Positions 1 through 9,542 of a stretch of DNA of 64,000 nt are shown here, in pieces; position 1 is the stretch's first letter, and each line of letters starts with the position of its first letter. A program made the translations under genes and the position numbers. Where the stretch lies: assembly GCF_002813445.1 (NCBI RefSeq), contig NZ_PHHD01000001.1:3038001-3102000 (forward strand), written 5' to 3'. This stretch comes from Pseudomonas tolaasii NCPPB 2192. GTDB lineage: Bacteria > Pseudomonadota > Gammaproteobacteria > Pseudomonadales > Pseudomonadaceae. Below the pieces are notes generated by a model. It searched no databases. It worked only from the letters and a program-made list of their open reading frames with translations, and was not told the origin of the DNA.

Positions 1-692
1 TGCATATGTGGGACTTCCAGATCCCGGCCTTCACCCAGCATTTTCGCGTGTTGCGTTTTGACACCCGTGGCCATGGCAAATCCCTGGTCACAGCCGGCCC
101 CTACAGCATCGAGCAACTGGGCCGTGACGTGATTGCGCTGCTGGATGCGCTGGATATTCAGCGCGCGCATTTCTGCGGGCTGTCCATGGGCGGGTTGATC
201 GGCCAATGGCTGGGCATCCATGCCGGTGAACGTTTGCAGCGCCTGGTGGTGTGCAACACCGCTGCCAAAATCGGCACGCCCGAGGTGTGGAACCCGCGTA
301 TTGAGATGGTGCTGCGCGATGGCGCGGCGGCCATGGTTGCCTTGCGCGATGCGTCGATTGCGCGCTGGTTTACCGCTGACTTTGCCGAGGCTCATCCCGA
401 TCAAGCCAAGCTGATCACCGACATGCTGGCCGCCACCTCGCCCGAGGGCTACGCCGCCAACTGTGCGGCGGTGCGCGATGCCGATTTCCGCGAGCAACTG
501 GCCCGGATCAAGGTGCCGACCCTGGTGATTGCCGGCAGTGAAGATGCGGTGACACCGCCCGCCGGCAGCCACTTTATCCAGGCCCACGTGCAGGGCGCCG
601 AATATGCCGAGTTCTATGCGGCGCACCTGTCCAATGTCCAGGCCGGTGCTGACTTCAGCGACCGGGTGATTGAATTTTTGCTGGCCCGCTGA
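1..692 (+). CDS. pcaD: 3-oxoadipate enol-lactonase, 5' truncated by window edge
   Basis: Alpha/beta hydrolase that opens 3-oxoadipate enol-lactone to 3-oxoadipate in the protocatechuate branch of the beta-ketoadipate pathway. The frame is open to the left edge (about 230 residues visible; the family is about 260), so the true start lies outside. The nucleophile elbow GLSMGG is at visible residues 58-63, the acid region AGSEDAVTPP near 178 and a C-terminal His (AAHLSN) near 208. The segment around RFDTRGHGKS is typical of PcaD. pcaC follows after a 10-base gap, as in Pseudomonas pcaBDC operons. A paralogue acting on another enol-lactone is possible but unlikely given pcaC. Confidence 0.93.
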   Translation, partial: HMWDFQIPAFTQHFRVLRFDTRGHGKSLVTAGPYSIEQLGRDVIALLDALDIQRAHFCGLSMGGLIGQWLGIHAGERLQRLVVCNTAAKIGTPEVWNPRIEMVLRDGAAAMVALRDASIARWFTADFAEAHPDQAKLITDMLAATSPEGYAANCAAVRDADFREQLARIKVPTLVIAGSEDAVTPPAGSHFIQAHVQGAEYAEFYAAHLSNVQAGADFSDRVIEFLLAR

Positions 693-702
693 GGAGCTTT
701 TT

Positions 703-1101
703 GTGGACGAGAAACAACGTTATGCCGACGGCCTGCAAGTGCGCCGCGAAGTACTCGGCGATGCCCATGTGGACCGCAGCCTCAATGCGCTGACCGAGTT
801 CAACAACGAGTTTCAGGAAATGATCACCCGTCACGCCTGGGGCGATATCTGGACCCGTCCGGGCTTGCCGCGGCATACCCGCAGCCTGATCACCATCGCC
901 ATGCTGATCGGCATGAACCGCAGTGAAGAACTCAAGCTGCACCTGCGCGCGGCGGCCAGCAACGGCGTGACCCGTGCCGAGATCAAGGAAGTGCTGATGC
1001 AGAGCGCGATCTACTGCGGGATACCGGCGGCGAATGCGACCTTTCACCTGGCCGAATCGGTGTGGGATGAACTGGGGGTTGAGTCCCGGCAAACCCTTTA
1101 A
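703..1101 (+). CDS. pcaC: 4-carboxymuconolactone decarboxylase
   Basis: Converts 4-carboxymuconolactone to 3-oxoadipate enol-lactone, the PcaD substrate; cytoplasmic AhpD-like alpha-helical fold. The 132-residue length equals the family norm. Conserved blocks are TRHAWGDIWTRPGL, HTRSLITIAMLIGMN and the C-terminal CGIPAANATFHLAESVWDEL carrying the conserved Cys and His. I chose the GTG at 703 because GAGGAG sits 6 bases upstream and the protein then begins VDEKQRY, matching other PcaC N-termini; an upstream ATG at 670 would lie inside pcaD. Last gene of the operon; a composite REP element follows. Confidence 0.96.
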   Translation: MDEKQRYADGLQVRREVLGDAHVDRSLNALTEFNNEFQEMITRHAWGDIWTRPGLPRHTRSLITIAMLIGMNRSEELKLHLRAAASNGVTRAEIKEVLMQSAIYCGIPAANATFHLAESVWDELGVESRQTL

Positions 1102-1120
1102 ATGTGAAATGCAATCAACT

Positions 1121-1241
1121 GTGGGAGCTGGCTTGTGTGGGAGCCGGGCTTGCCCGCGATGCAGGCGCCTCGGTTCAACAGATCAGCCGAGGAGATGCTA
1201 TCGCAGGCAAGCCAGCTCCCACACAAGCCCGGCTCCCACAG
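1121..1241. repeat. Composite REP element (nested doublet)
   Basis: Each arm contains two REP cores in tandem (GTGGGAGCTGGCTTG joined to GTGGGAGCCGGGCTTG) and the other arm is their inverse, giving arms of about 40 bases. It fills the gap between the convergent pcaC and deacetylase genes. It is the most elaborate of the REP copies here and could act as a bidirectional transcription stop or mRNA stabiliser. Confidence 0.85.
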
Positions 1242-1260
1242 ACGCTTCATCGCCTCAGGA

Positions 1261-2151
1261 TCAATGGGTATCGGCATCCCACAGCCAATTCCACACCCCC
1301 GGCAAATGCACCGCTTCATTCACGTCCTTAACCGTGCGCGCCAGCGCCGCACGCTCCAGCGTGGCAGTGTCGGTGTAGAACGGCTCGGTGGCGACTTTCA
1401 TGCCGTTGATCCGCGCGCTGTCCAGCAGGATCTGCAAGTATTCCTGCATATGCCGGGCGGTGTAGCGGTTGATGTCGTGGAAGGTCACGACCACCGGAAT
1501 CACGCCGTCCACCGTCGGCAATTCACCCAGGGCAATGTGCTCGCGCACTACCGACAGTTGCCGATACAAATTCGCGCGGCGGCGCGGGCTGCCGTTGAAG
1601 CCCCAGATCTTGCCGTCGTTGGCACTCAGGTCGGTCAGCAGCACGTGCATGCCATGGCGCGTGTAGGCGGCGAAGGTGCGTTTGTCGTAATTCCAGAAGG
1701 GCGGGCGTACCAGCGCAGGCGGTTTGCCGGTAATGGAGGCGATGTCGGCGGAACCCCGAGCCAGCGTGCTTTCCAGTTCGGCATCGTTGAGCCAGCGGTG
1801 GTTGGTATGAAACGCCGTGGCCGTGTGGAAGGCCAGCACATGGCCGGCGGCGTACTCGCGCTGCATGGTCTTGCGGCCACGGGGGCTGCCGCCGGAGCGG
1901 GAGGCTTCGGTTTGCAGAAAAAACACCGCCTTGATGCCCGGCAGAATCGGGTTGTGCGCCAGGTCTGCCGCCACGGAGCGGCTGGGGTTGTTGTAGCCCG
2001 AAGCGCTGGGGCCATCGTCGAACGTCAGCAGAAAACGGATCGGCGCCTGGGCCTGCAAACGTTGCTCGGTTTGCGGCGTCAGGGCAATGGGCGCGCCGAT
2101 GCAGCCGCTGAGGCTCAGCGCCAGGGCAAGTGCGATGGCGAAAGATTTCAT
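1261..2151 (-). CDS. Polysaccharide deacetylase family lipoprotein
   Basis: NodB/carbohydrate-esterase-4-type hydrolase, 296 residues. The N-terminus is a lipoprotein signal with lipobox LSGC (Cys17), so it is predicted to be membrane anchored in the envelope. The metal-site motif LTFDDGPS is at residues 42-49; further conserved pieces are AFHTATAFHTNHRW near 112-125 and RPPFWNYD near 150. The family removes acetyl groups from peptidoglycan or N-acetylated polysaccharide; the substrate cannot be told from sequence. It stands alone, convergent with pcaC and about 80 bases from the end of the oprD-family gene on the same strand. Confidence 0.85.
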   Translation of the reverse strand: MKSFAIALALALSLSGCIGAPIALTPQTEQRLQAQAPIRFLLTFDDGPSASGYNNPSRSVAADLAHNPILPGIKAVFFLQTEASRSGGSPRGRKTMQREYAAGHVLAFHTATAFHTNHRWLNDAELESTLARGSADIASITGKPPALVRPPFWNYDKRTFAAYTRHGMHVLLTDLSANDGKIWGFNGSPRRRANLYRQLSVVREHIALGELPTVDGVIPVVVTFHDINRYTARHMQEYLQILLDSARINGMKVATEPFYTDTATLERAALARTVKDVNEAVHLPGVWNWLWDADTH

Positions 2152-2234
2152 GGTGTGCGCGGGCTCGTTTGAAGGCCGCTGCCGGGGAGATCAGCAGCGG
2201 CAGGCGCGCACCATACAGCAAGTCTGGCGACGGT

Positions 2235-3485
2235 TTACAGCAGGCTGATTGGGTAACTGACGATCAACCGGTTCTCGTCGAACTCATTGTTGCTGTAGTC
2301 GCGGCGCATGCTGGAATTGCGCCAGCGAACGTTGAGGTCTTTGAGCGTGCCGCTTTGCACGGTGTAACCCAGTTCGCTTTCGCGCCCCCATTCCTTGCCG
2401 TCGGTGACGGTGCCGGTGTGCACGTTGCTGCCGCTGATATAGCGGTTCATCAGGGTCAGGCCGGGGAGGCCGAGCACCACGAAGTTGAAGTCGTGGCGCA
2501 CTTGCCAGGATTTCTCCCGGGCGTTGTCGTAGCTGGCGTTGTAGCTGTCGTTGGCGAGGGTGCCGCCGCTGGTACCGTTGACGCGCATCCACGCGCTGTT
2601 GCCGGTGAGTTTTTGCAGGCCCACGTAGAAGGTGTTGCCGCCGTAGCGGGCCGAGAACAGGCCGGACCAGGTCTTGTTGTCGAGGTCGCCCGCGCGGGCG
2701 CTGCCGTCGTCCTTGCCGTAGAAGAACCCGAGGTTGGCGCCCAGGGTCCAGTCGCCCAGCGGCTGGCTGTGGATCAGGTTGACGAACTGCTGTCGGTAGA
2801 TGTCCTTGAGCTGGGCGTTCCACAGGCCGACCTGGGTGCGTTTGTCGTTGAACGCATACTCGCCGCCCTGGAAGTTGAAGCGGTCCGAGGTGAAGGCGGT
2901 TTTCCCGAACATCGACAGGTCCGTCATGCTGCTGTCGTCACGCGGGCTGTTGGCGCGGAATTGGCCGCCGTAGAGGGTCAGGCCGTCGATTTCCCTGGAG
3001 GTGATCTGCCCGCCGCGCAGGGTTTGCGGGAGTGAGCGGCCGTCGTCTGAGCGCAAGATCGGCAGCACCGGCATCCATTCGCCGACCTTCAATTCCGTCT
3101 TCGACACCCGCGCCTTGAAGGCCACACCCAGGCGCCCGAAGTTGTCGGCCGGGCGCCCGTCGTGGTCCAGCGGCAATAGTTGCGTGCCGCCGGTACCGCG
3201 CCCGCCGTCGAGCTTCTGTGAGTACAAGCCCAGCACGTCCACACCGAAACCCACCGTGCCTTGGGTGAAGCCGGAGCGGGCGTCGAGGATGAAACTTTGC
3301 GTCCACTCCTGCGCGCCGCCCTGGGCTTTGGTGGGGTTGGTGTAATTGCGGTTGAAGAAGAAGTTGCGCAGGTTGAGGTTGGCGCTGGCGTCTTCGAGAA
3401 AGCCGTGTTCTTCGGCGACGACGGGCAAGGCAAAGCTGGCGACAGCGGTGGCCAGCAACAGCTGGCGCGGGTGCAAAGTGCTCAT
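2235..3485 (-). CDS. OprD-family outer membrane porin
   Basis: 416-residue substrate-selective 18-strand porin of the OprD/OccK family. A signal peptide (MSTLHPRQLLLATAVASFALPVVA) is followed by the family hallmark EEHGFLEDASANLNLRNFFFNRNY. Blocks such as DARSGFTQGTVGFGVDVLGLYSQKLDGG and the terminal ENRLIVSYPISLL beta-strand are typical. OprD porins take up carboxylate-bearing compounds, and one near pca genes often serves aromatic acids, but the opposite orientation to pcaDC makes co-regulation unproven. The substrate is not assignable. Confidence 0.9.
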   Translation of the reverse strand: MSTLHPRQLLLATAVASFALPVVAEEHGFLEDASANLNLRNFFFNRNYTNPTKAQGGAQEWTQSFILDARSGFTQGTVGFGVDVLGLYSQKLDGGRGTGGTQLLPLDHDGRPADNFGRLGVAFKARVSKTELKVGEWMPVLPILRSDDGRSLPQTLRGGQITSREIDGLTLYGGQFRANSPRDDSSMTDLSMFGKTAFTSDRFNFQGGEYAFNDKRTQVGLWNAQLKDIYRQQFVNLIHSQPLGDWTLGANLGFFYGKDDGSARAGDLDNKTWSGLFSARYGGNTFYVGLQKLTGNSAWMRVNGTSGGTLANDSYNASYDNAREKSWQVRHDFNFVVLGLPGLTLMNRYISGSNVHTGTVTDGKEWGRESELGYTVQSGTLKDLNVRWRNSSMRRDYSNNEFDENRLIVSYPISLL

Positions 3486-3606
3486 GGCGAGGGACCTGTT
3501 GTTATTGGGGTTATGCAGGTGCCGGCCATGGTGCGTGGCGGGGCGGGCGGGATGAAAGTGGGGGAGGGCGGGTTGTGGGCGATGATCGAACGCAAGTTGG
3601 CGGGCA

Positions 3607-3643
3607 TAAAAAAACCGCTTCCTGTCAGGGAGGCGGTTTTTTT
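3607..3643 (-). terminator. Rho-independent terminator after emhC
   Basis: A run of A, then stem ACCGC(C/T)TCC with loop TGTCA and a following run of T; symmetrical enough to work both ways. It lies 13 bases beyond the emhC stop codon, so it is the natural end of the emhABC transcript. Confidence 0.85.
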
Positions 3644-3655
3644 GTCACTGCGCTA

Positions 3656-5113
3656 TCAGAACAACTTCAGCGGCGGTGCTTCTTCTTTCAACGGCTCGTT
3701 CTTCGCGGTCTGCTCGTTCCAGCCACCGCCGAGGGCCTTGTACAGGTTGACCTCGCTGGTCAGCTGCGCCAGGCGGTCGGTGATCAGCGATTGCTGGGCA
3801 CTGAACAGTTGGCGCTGGGCGTCGAGGAAGGTCAGGTTGCTGTCGACACCAATGCGGTAGCGACGCTCGGCCAGGCGGTAGTAATCCTGGTTGGCCGCGA
3901 CGAAGCCACGCTGGGCGTCCAACTGCTGCTTGTAGGTCTCGCGTGCGGCGAGGCCGTCGGACACTTCCTGGAAGCCGGTCTGAATCGCCTTCTCGTAGTT
4001 GGCCACGTTGATCTCTTTCTGGATCTTCGAGTAGTCCAGGCTTGCGCGCAGGCTACCGGCGTTGAAGATCGGGATGTTGATCTGCGGGGCGAACGACCAG
4101 GTACCCGAACCGCCCTTGAACAGGCCGCCCAGGGTAGGGCTGGCGGTACCGGCGCTGGCCGTCAGGCTGATGCTTGGGAAGAACGCTGCACGGGCCGCGC
4201 CGATATTGGCGTTGGCCGCTTTCAGGTTGTACTCGGCCTGCACGATGTCGGGGCGACGTTGCAACAGGTCCGATGGCAACCCGGCCGGCACTTCGCTGAG
4301 CAGGTCATCCGACAGCGGTTTGCTGGTGATGTTGGCCGGCAAGCCGGCGCCCAGCAGCAGCGTCAGGCTGTTTTCGTCCTGGGCCACCTGGCGGGTGTAG
4401 CGCGCCAGTTGCACACGGGCGTTTTCCACCGAGGTGCGCGCCTGGCTGAGGTCGAGGGCCGAGGCCACGCCGACTTCGTTGCTGCGCGAGGTCAGCTTGT
4501 AGCTTTGCTCGAACGCGCCGAGGGTGTCCTGGGTCAGCTTGAGCAGTTCCTTGTCGGCCTGCCAGGTCAGGTAGGCGTTGGCCACACTGGCCACCAGGCT
4601 GATCTGGGTGCTGCGCCGTGCTTCTTCAGTGGCGAAGTACTTTTGCAGGGCTTCTTCACTCAGGCTGCGCACGCGACCGAACAGGTCCAGCTCGTAGGAA
4701 CTGATCCCCAGGCCTGCCGAGTACTGGCTGTTGATGCTGGCTTCGCCGGTTTGCGACAGCTTGGCCGGAGTGCGTTGGCGGCTGCCGCTGCCGGTGGCCG
4801 AAACCGCCGGGAACAGATCGGCACGCTGGATCTGGTACTGCGCCGCGTAAGCGTCGATGTTCAGGGCCGCGACACGCAGGTCACGGTTATTCACCAACGC
4901 GGTCTGGATCAGCTGTTGCAGGGCAGGGTCATGGAAAAACTGCTTCCAGCCCTGCTCGGCAGCGGCCTGACCCGGCGCCTGGGCCGACGAATACGCCGGC
5001 CCCTGCGGGAACTGCGCGGCCACCGGCGCTTCGGGGCGCTGGTAGTCAGGGATCAACGAGCAGCCACTGAGCACGAATGCCGTGACGGCCAGGGAAAGTA
5101 GCGACTTGCTCAT
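3656..5113 (-). CDS. emhC: Multidrug efflux outer membrane lipoprotein EmhC (OprM/TtgC type)
   Basis: Outer membrane channel of a tripartite RND pump, 485 residues, NodT/TolC family. Lipoprotein signal with lipobox LSGC (Cys18), then the OprM-type SLIPDYQRPEAPVA. Two OEP repeats are visible, with hallmark segments ELDLFGRVRSLSEEAL and QRRPDIVQAEYNLKAANANIGAARAAFFP. Its start overlaps the emhB stop (ATGA), so it is translationally coupled. The complete operon with emhA and emhB matches MexAB-OprM, TtgABC and EmhABC; the symbol follows P. fluorescens usage. Confidence 0.93.
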   Translation of the reverse strand: MSKSLLSLAVTAFVLSGCSLIPDYQRPEAPVAAQFPQGPAYSSAQAPGQAAAEQGWKQFFHDPALQQLIQTALVNNRDLRVAALNIDAYAAQYQIQRADLFPAVSATGSGSRQRTPAKLSQTGEASINSQYSAGLGISSYELDLFGRVRSLSEEALQKYFATEEARRSTQISLVASVANAYLTWQADKELLKLTQDTLGAFEQSYKLTSRSNEVGVASALDLSQARTSVENARVQLARYTRQVAQDENSLTLLLGAGLPANITSKPLSDDLLSEVPAGLPSDLLQRRPDIVQAEYNLKAANANIGAARAAFFPSISLTASAGTASPTLGGLFKGGSGTWSFAPQINIPIFNAGSLRASLDYSKIQKEINVANYEKAIQTGFQEVSDGLAARETYKQQLDAQRGFVAANQDYYRLAERRYRIGVDSNLTFLDAQRQLFSAQQSLITDRLAQLTSEVNLYKALGGGWNEQTAKNEPLKEEAPPLKLF

Positions 5114-8100
5114 TGGCCAGCCTCTTTAGGAGTTTCAGTAGTGTCTTTCTTTTTACGTTCGCCGGCAGACGACACGGTTGCATAGAACAGTGGCACCCAG
5201 AAGATCGCCAGCACGGTGGCCGTGATCATACCGCCAATCACGCCGGTACCGATGGCGTGCTGGCTGCCTGAACCTGCACCGGTGGAAATCGCCAGCGGCA
5301 GTACGCCGAGCATGAACGCCATGGACGTCATGATGATCGGACGCAGACGCATGCGGGACGCTTCAATGGCCGCCTCGACGATGCCTTTGCCCTGCTCGTG
5401 AAGCTCTTTGGCGAACTCCACGATCAGGATGGCGTTCTTCGCCGCCAGACCCACCGTCACCAGCAAGCCCACCTGGAAGAACACGTCGTTGGACAGGCCG
5501 CGCAGGCTGGTGGCGATCAGTGCACCGATCACACCCAGTGGCACCACCAGAATCACCGCGATCGGGATCGACCAGCTTTCGTACAGGGCCGCGAGGCACA
5601 GGAACACCACCAGCAGCGACAAGGCGTACAGCGCAGGCGCCTGGGAGCCGGACAGACGTTCTTCGTACGACAGGCCGGTCCAGGAGTAACCGACACCTGC
5701 CGGCAAGTCCTTGGCAATGCGCTCGACTTCCGCCATCGCGTCACCGGTACTGTAGCCCGGTGCCGGCGTACCGAGGATTTCCATCGCCGCTACACCGTTG
5801 TAACGCGAGAGCTTCGGCGAGCCGTAGATCCACTTGCCCGACGAGATGGCCGACAACGGCACCATCTTCCCGTCGTTGCTGCGCACGTACCATTTGTCCA
5901 AGTCTTCCGGGGACATCCGGCTGGCCGCGTCACCCTGTACATACACCTTCTTCACCCGACCACGGTCGATGAAGTCGTTGATGTAGCTGCCACCCAGGGC
6001 AATCGCCAGGGTCTGCTGGATGTCCGCGAGGCTGATGCCCTGGGCGCTGGCTTTTTCGTCGTCAACGGTCAGCTCGTACTGCGGCTCATCGTTCACGCCG
6101 TTGGGGCGCACACCCGCCAGGATCTTGCTTTGTGCCGCGGCGCCGAGGAACTGGTTGCGTGCAGCCATCAGTTTCTCGTGGCCAACGCCACCCTGGTCTT
6201 GCAGGAACACGTCGAAACCGGTGGCGTTACCCAACTCCAGAACCGAAGGCGGCACGATGGCGAACACCATGGCGTCCTTGAAAGCGCCAAAGAAGTAACC
6301 CTGGGCACGCTTGGCCACTTCGAATACCGACTGGCTCGAGTCACGCTCGTCCCATGGCTTGAGCATCACGAACGCAAGGCCCGAGCTCTGGCCACGGCCG
6401 GCGAAGTTGAAGCCGTTCACGGTAAATACCGAGTTCACGGCCTTGCCTTCGCCCGGCTCGCCTTCCTTGTCGTTGAGCAGGAAGGCCCGCATGTCGTCGA
6501 TGACTTTCTGCGTACGTTCAGCCGACGAACCCACCGGTGTCTGTACCTGGGCGAAGATCACACCCTGGTCTTCCTCGGGCAGGAACGCACTTGGAATGCG
6601 GGTGAACATCCAGATCATGCCGGCCAGGATCAAGGCGTACACCAGGAATGCCGGGAGCTTGTGCTTGATCATGCCGCCCACACCGCGCTCGTACTTCAGT
6701 ACGCCGCGGTCGAAGGTGCGGTTGAACCAGCCGAAGAAACCGCGCTTGGGTTGGCCGTGTTTTTCCGGGTCGATCGGCTTGAGCATGGTGGCGCACAAGG
6801 CCGGAGTGAAGATCAGGGCAACCAGCACCGACAAGGCCATCGCCGACACAATGGTGATGGAGAACTGCCGGTAAATCACACCGGTGGAGCCGCCGAAGAA
6901 GGCCATCGGCAACAGAACCGCCGACAGTACCAGGGCAATACCCACCAGGGCGCCCTGGATCTGGCCCATGGATTTGATCGTTGCCTCTTTGGGCGACAAG
7001 TGTTCCTCGGCCATTACCCGTTCGACGTTTTCCACCACAACGATGGCGTCGTCCACCAGCAAGCCGATGGCCAGGATCATGCCGAACATGGTCAGGGTGT
7101 TGATGGTGAAACCGGCGGCCGCGAGGATACCGAAGGTGCCCAGCAATACCACCGGAACAGTCATGGTGGTGATGATGGTGGCGCGGAAGTTCTGCAGGAA
7201 CAGGAACATCACCAGGAACACCAGCACGATCGCTTCGACCAGGGTGTGCACCACACCGGAGATCGATTCGGTCACCACAGGCGTGGTGTCATACGGCACC
7301 ACGGCCTTCATGCCAGGCGGGAAAAACGGCTCCAGGGACGCCACGGTGGCGCGGATGGCCTTGCCGGTGTCCAGGGCGTTGGCACCCGCCGCCAGCTTGA
7401 TCGCCATACCGGAAGCCGGTTTGCCGTTGAACTGTGCACTGATGCTGTAGTTCTGGCCGCCCAGTTCGATACGCGCCACGTCAGCCAGGCGAACCTGGGA
7501 GCCGTCGGCGTTGACCTTCATCAGGATCTTGCCGAACGCTTCCGCGGTTTGCAGACGGGTCTTGCCGATGATGGTCGCGTTCAGTTGCGTGCCGGGCAGG
7601 GCAGGCAAGCCACCCAGTTGACCGGTCGCTACCTGGACGTTCTGTGCCGCGATGGCGTTGCTGACATCCACCGGCGTGAGCTGGAAGTTGTTCAGCTTGG
7701 CCGGGTCGAGCCAGATACGCATGGCGTATTGCGAACCGAAGACCTGGAAGTCACCGACACCCGCAGTCCGCGAGATCGGGTCCTGGATGTTGGACACGAT
7801 GTAGTTGGACAGGTCGTCCTTGGTCATGCTGCCGTCTTCCGACACCAGACCGATCACCATCAGGAAGTTCTTCACCGACTTGGTCACGCGGATACCCTGT
7901 TGCTGCACTTCTTGCGGCAGCAGCGGGGTCGCCAGGTTCAGCTTGTTCTGCACCTGAACCTGGGCGATGTCCGGGTTGGTACCCTGGTTGAACGTCGCGG
8001 TGATGGTCATGCTGCCGTCGGAGTTACTGTCCGAGGCGACGTAACGCAGGTTGTCGATACCGTTGAGCTGTTGCTCGATCACCTGCACCACGGTGTCCTG

Positions 8101-8271
8101 CACGGTTTGTGCAGACGCGCCCGGGTAGGTCACCTGGATGTCGATGGCGGTCGGCGCAATGGCCGGGTATTGGTTGATGGGCAACTTCAGGATCGACAGT
8201 GCCCCGACCAGCATGATCACCAGGGCAATTACCCAGGCAAAAATGGGACGGTCGATAAAAAATTTCGACAT
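5110..8271 (-). CDS. emhB: RND multidrug efflux inner membrane permease EmhB (MexB/TtgB type)
   Basis: Proton-driven drug exporter, 1,053 residues, full length for the HAE1 family. It begins MSKFFIDRPIFAWVIALVIM as in MexB. The transmembrane-4 proton-relay block GLLVDDAIVVVENVERVMAE with its Asp pair lies near residues 405-420; LRPIIMTSMAFMLGVLPLA in the C-terminal half is also typical. Two copies of the six-helix plus large periplasmic loop layout are present. Only 3 bases separate it from emhA. Substrates of this family include chloramphenicol, beta-lactams, quinolones, solvents and, for EmhB, polycyclic aromatics. Confidence 0.96.
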   Translation of the reverse strand: MSKFFIDRPIFAWVIALVIMLVGALSILKLPINQYPAIAPTAIDIQVTYPGASAQTVQDTVVQVIEQQLNGIDNLRYVASDSNSDGSMTITATFNQGTNPDIAQVQVQNKLNLATPLLPQEVQQQGIRVTKSVKNFLMVIGLVSEDGSMTKDDLSNYIVSNIQDPISRTAGVGDFQVFGSQYAMRIWLDPAKLNNFQLTPVDVSNAIAAQNVQVATGQLGGLPALPGTQLNATIIGKTRLQTAEAFGKILMKVNADGSQVRLADVARIELGGQNYSISAQFNGKPASGMAIKLAAGANALDTGKAIRATVASLEPFFPPGMKAVVPYDTTPVVTESISGVVHTLVEAIVLVFLVMFLFLQNFRATIITTMTVPVVLLGTFGILAAAGFTINTLTMFGMILAIGLLVDDAIVVVENVERVMAEEHLSPKEATIKSMGQIQGALVGIALVLSAVLLPMAFFGGSTGVIYRQFSITIVSAMALSVLVALIFTPALCATMLKPIDPEKHGQPKRGFFGWFNRTFDRGVLKYERGVGGMIKHKLPAFLVYALILAGMIWMFTRIPSAFLPEEDQGVIFAQVQTPVGSSAERTQKVIDDMRAFLLNDKEGEPGEGKAVNSVFTVNGFNFAGRGQSSGLAFVMLKPWDERDSSQSVFEVAKRAQGYFFGAFKDAMVFAIVPPSVLELGNATGFDVFLQDQGGVGHEKLMAARNQFLGAAAQSKILAGVRPNGVNDEPQYELTVDDEKASAQGISLADIQQTLAIALGGSYINDFIDRGRVKKVYVQGDAASRMSPEDLDKWYVRSNDGKMVPLSAISSGKWIYGSPKLSRYNGVAAMEILGTPAPGYSTGDAMAEVERIAKDLPAGVGYSWTGLSYEERLSGSQAPALYALSLLVVFLCLAALYESWSIPIAVILVVPLGVIGALIATSLRGLSNDVFFQVGLLVTVGLAAKNAILIVEFAKELHEQGKGIVEAAIEASRMRLRPIIMTSMAFMLGVLPLAISTGAGSGSQHAIGTGVIGGMITATVLAIFWVPLFYATVSSAGERKKKDTTETPKEAGQ

Positions 8272-8274
8272 GGA

Positions 8275-9423
8275 TTACTCCCCTTTACCAGCGGCGGCAG
8301 CAGGCGCTGCAGCACTTCCGGCGGGTTTGGCGTTGTCAGCGTCCTTGACCTTGACCTCGATGCCCGGCTTGATGAATTGCAGACCTTCGGTGATCACGCG
8401 GTCACCGGCGTCGAGGCCTTTTTCCACCAGCCAGTAGGCACCGGCCGTGCGGTTGGCGACGAGTTGACGTTGCTCGACCTTGTTGTCCTTGTTCACGATC
8501 AGCGCGGTCGGAATGCCCTTGAGGTCACGGGTCACGCCTTGCTGAGGTGCCAGGATGGCCTTGCTGTTCACACCGGCTTGCAGTTGGGCGTGCACGAACA
8601 TGCCAGGCAACAGGGTGTGGTCGGGGTTGGGGAACACGGCGCGCAGGGTGACCGAACCGGTGGTCTGGTCGACCGACACTTCGGAGAATTCCAGCTTGCC
8701 GTCCTGGGCGTAGGCGCTGCCATCTTCCAGGGTCAGCTTGACCTTGGCCGCGTTGTCGCCGGCTTTTTGCAACTGGCCGCTTTCCAGGTCGCGGCGCAGT
8801 TTCAGCATTTCAGCCGAAGACTGGGTGACGTCGACGTAGATCGGGTCCAGTTGCTGGATCACGGCCATGGCGTCGGTCTGGCCATTGCTGACCAGCGCGC
8901 CTTCGGTCACCGAAGAACGGCCGATGCGACCGGAGATCGGCGCGAACACTTTGGTGTAGCGCACGTTGATCTGGGCGGTTTGAACGTTTGCTTCGGCGGT
9001 CATGCGGTTGGCGACGGCGGTGTCGTATTCCTGACGGCTGACGGCCTGTTCATCGACCAACTGCTTGTAGCGGTCGGTGATGGACTTGGTCTGGGTCAGG
9101 CTGGCCTGGGCGCTTTTCAGGGTGGCGTCATACACCGACGGGTCGATCTGGTAGAGCTGCTGCCCTTCCTTCACGTCCGCGCCTTCCTTGAACAGGCGCT
9201 TGAGAATGATGCCGTTGACCTGAGGGCGAACTTCCGCAATGCGGTAGGCCGTTGTACGGCCCGGCAGTTCGGAGGTCAGGGTAAAGGCTTGCGGTTGAAT
9301 GGTGACCACGCCGACCTGAGGGGTTTGAGCGGGCGGAGCCGCTTCTTCCTTTTTACATCCGCTGAGCAGCGATGCCAGGGCGACGGCAGTGACCAGAGCG
9401 GTAACAGCTGGCTTAAGTTGCAT
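8275..9423 (-). CDS. emhA: RND efflux periplasmic adaptor EmhA (MexA/TtgA type)
   Basis: Membrane-fusion lipoprotein bridging EmhB and EmhC, 382 residues. I chose the ATG at 9423, giving MQLKPAVTALVTAVALASLLSGC with the lipobox Cys at residue 23; the frame runs 60 bases further upstream but without signal-peptide character. Biotinyl-lipoyl-like hairpin (ELPGRTTAYRIAEVRPQVNGII...) and beta-barrel domains (GALVSNGQ, YVDVTQSSAEML) are in the usual order. First gene of the operon; its promoter overlaps an EmhR/TtgR-type operator. Confidence 0.94.
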   Translation of the reverse strand: MQLKPAVTALVTAVALASLLSGCKKEEAAPPAQTPQVGVVTIQPQAFTLTSELPGRTTAYRIAEVRPQVNGIILKRLFKEGADVKEGQQLYQIDPSVYDATLKSAQASLTQTKSITDRYKQLVDEQAVSRQEYDTAVANRMTAEANVQTAQINVRYTKVFAPISGRIGRSSVTEGALVSNGQTDAMAVIQQLDPIYVDVTQSSAEMLKLRRDLESGQLQKAGDNAAKVKLTLEDGSAYAQDGKLEFSEVSVDQTTGSVTLRAVFPNPDHTLLPGMFVHAQLQAGVNSKAILAPQQGVTRDLKGIPTALIVNKDNKVEQRQLVANRTAGAYWLVEKGLDAGDRVITEGLQFIKPGIEVKVKDADNAKPAGSAAAPAAAAGKGE

Positions 9424-9512
9424 GAAGATCCTCGGGTCAGGCGCGCAAAGAGCGCACAAGAAGTGTGGAAGGGTAAAAAACAAGCTGTGAGTAGATAAGT
9501 AGCTTGCTACGC

Positions 9513-9542
9513 AATATACTTACGTTCATGGTTGTTTGTAAA
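9513..9542 (-). promoter_or_regulatory. emhA promoter with EmhR/TtgR-type operator
   Basis: On the minus strand TTTACA (9542-9537) and TATATT (9518-9513) are separated by 18 bases, a good sigma-70 promoter for emhABC. An imperfect palindrome centred on CATG (9517-9540) fills the spacer and resembles, from memory, the TtgR operator of P. putida (TTTACAAACAACCATGAA...). Repressor bound here would block emhA and probably also emhR, which starts 149 bases further right. Confidence 0.8.

Noticed and set aside
1135..2172. A 345-codon plus-strand frame running through the REP and opposite the deacetylase
   Set aside because: Begins in a repeat and is antisense to a lipoprotein with clear catalytic motifs.
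5398..9498. A 1,366-codon open frame on the plus strand opposite emhABC
   Set aside because: It is antisense to three unmistakable pump genes, rich in His/Arg/Gln as expected of the reverse frame of high-GC3 genes, and has no motif or ribosome binding site.
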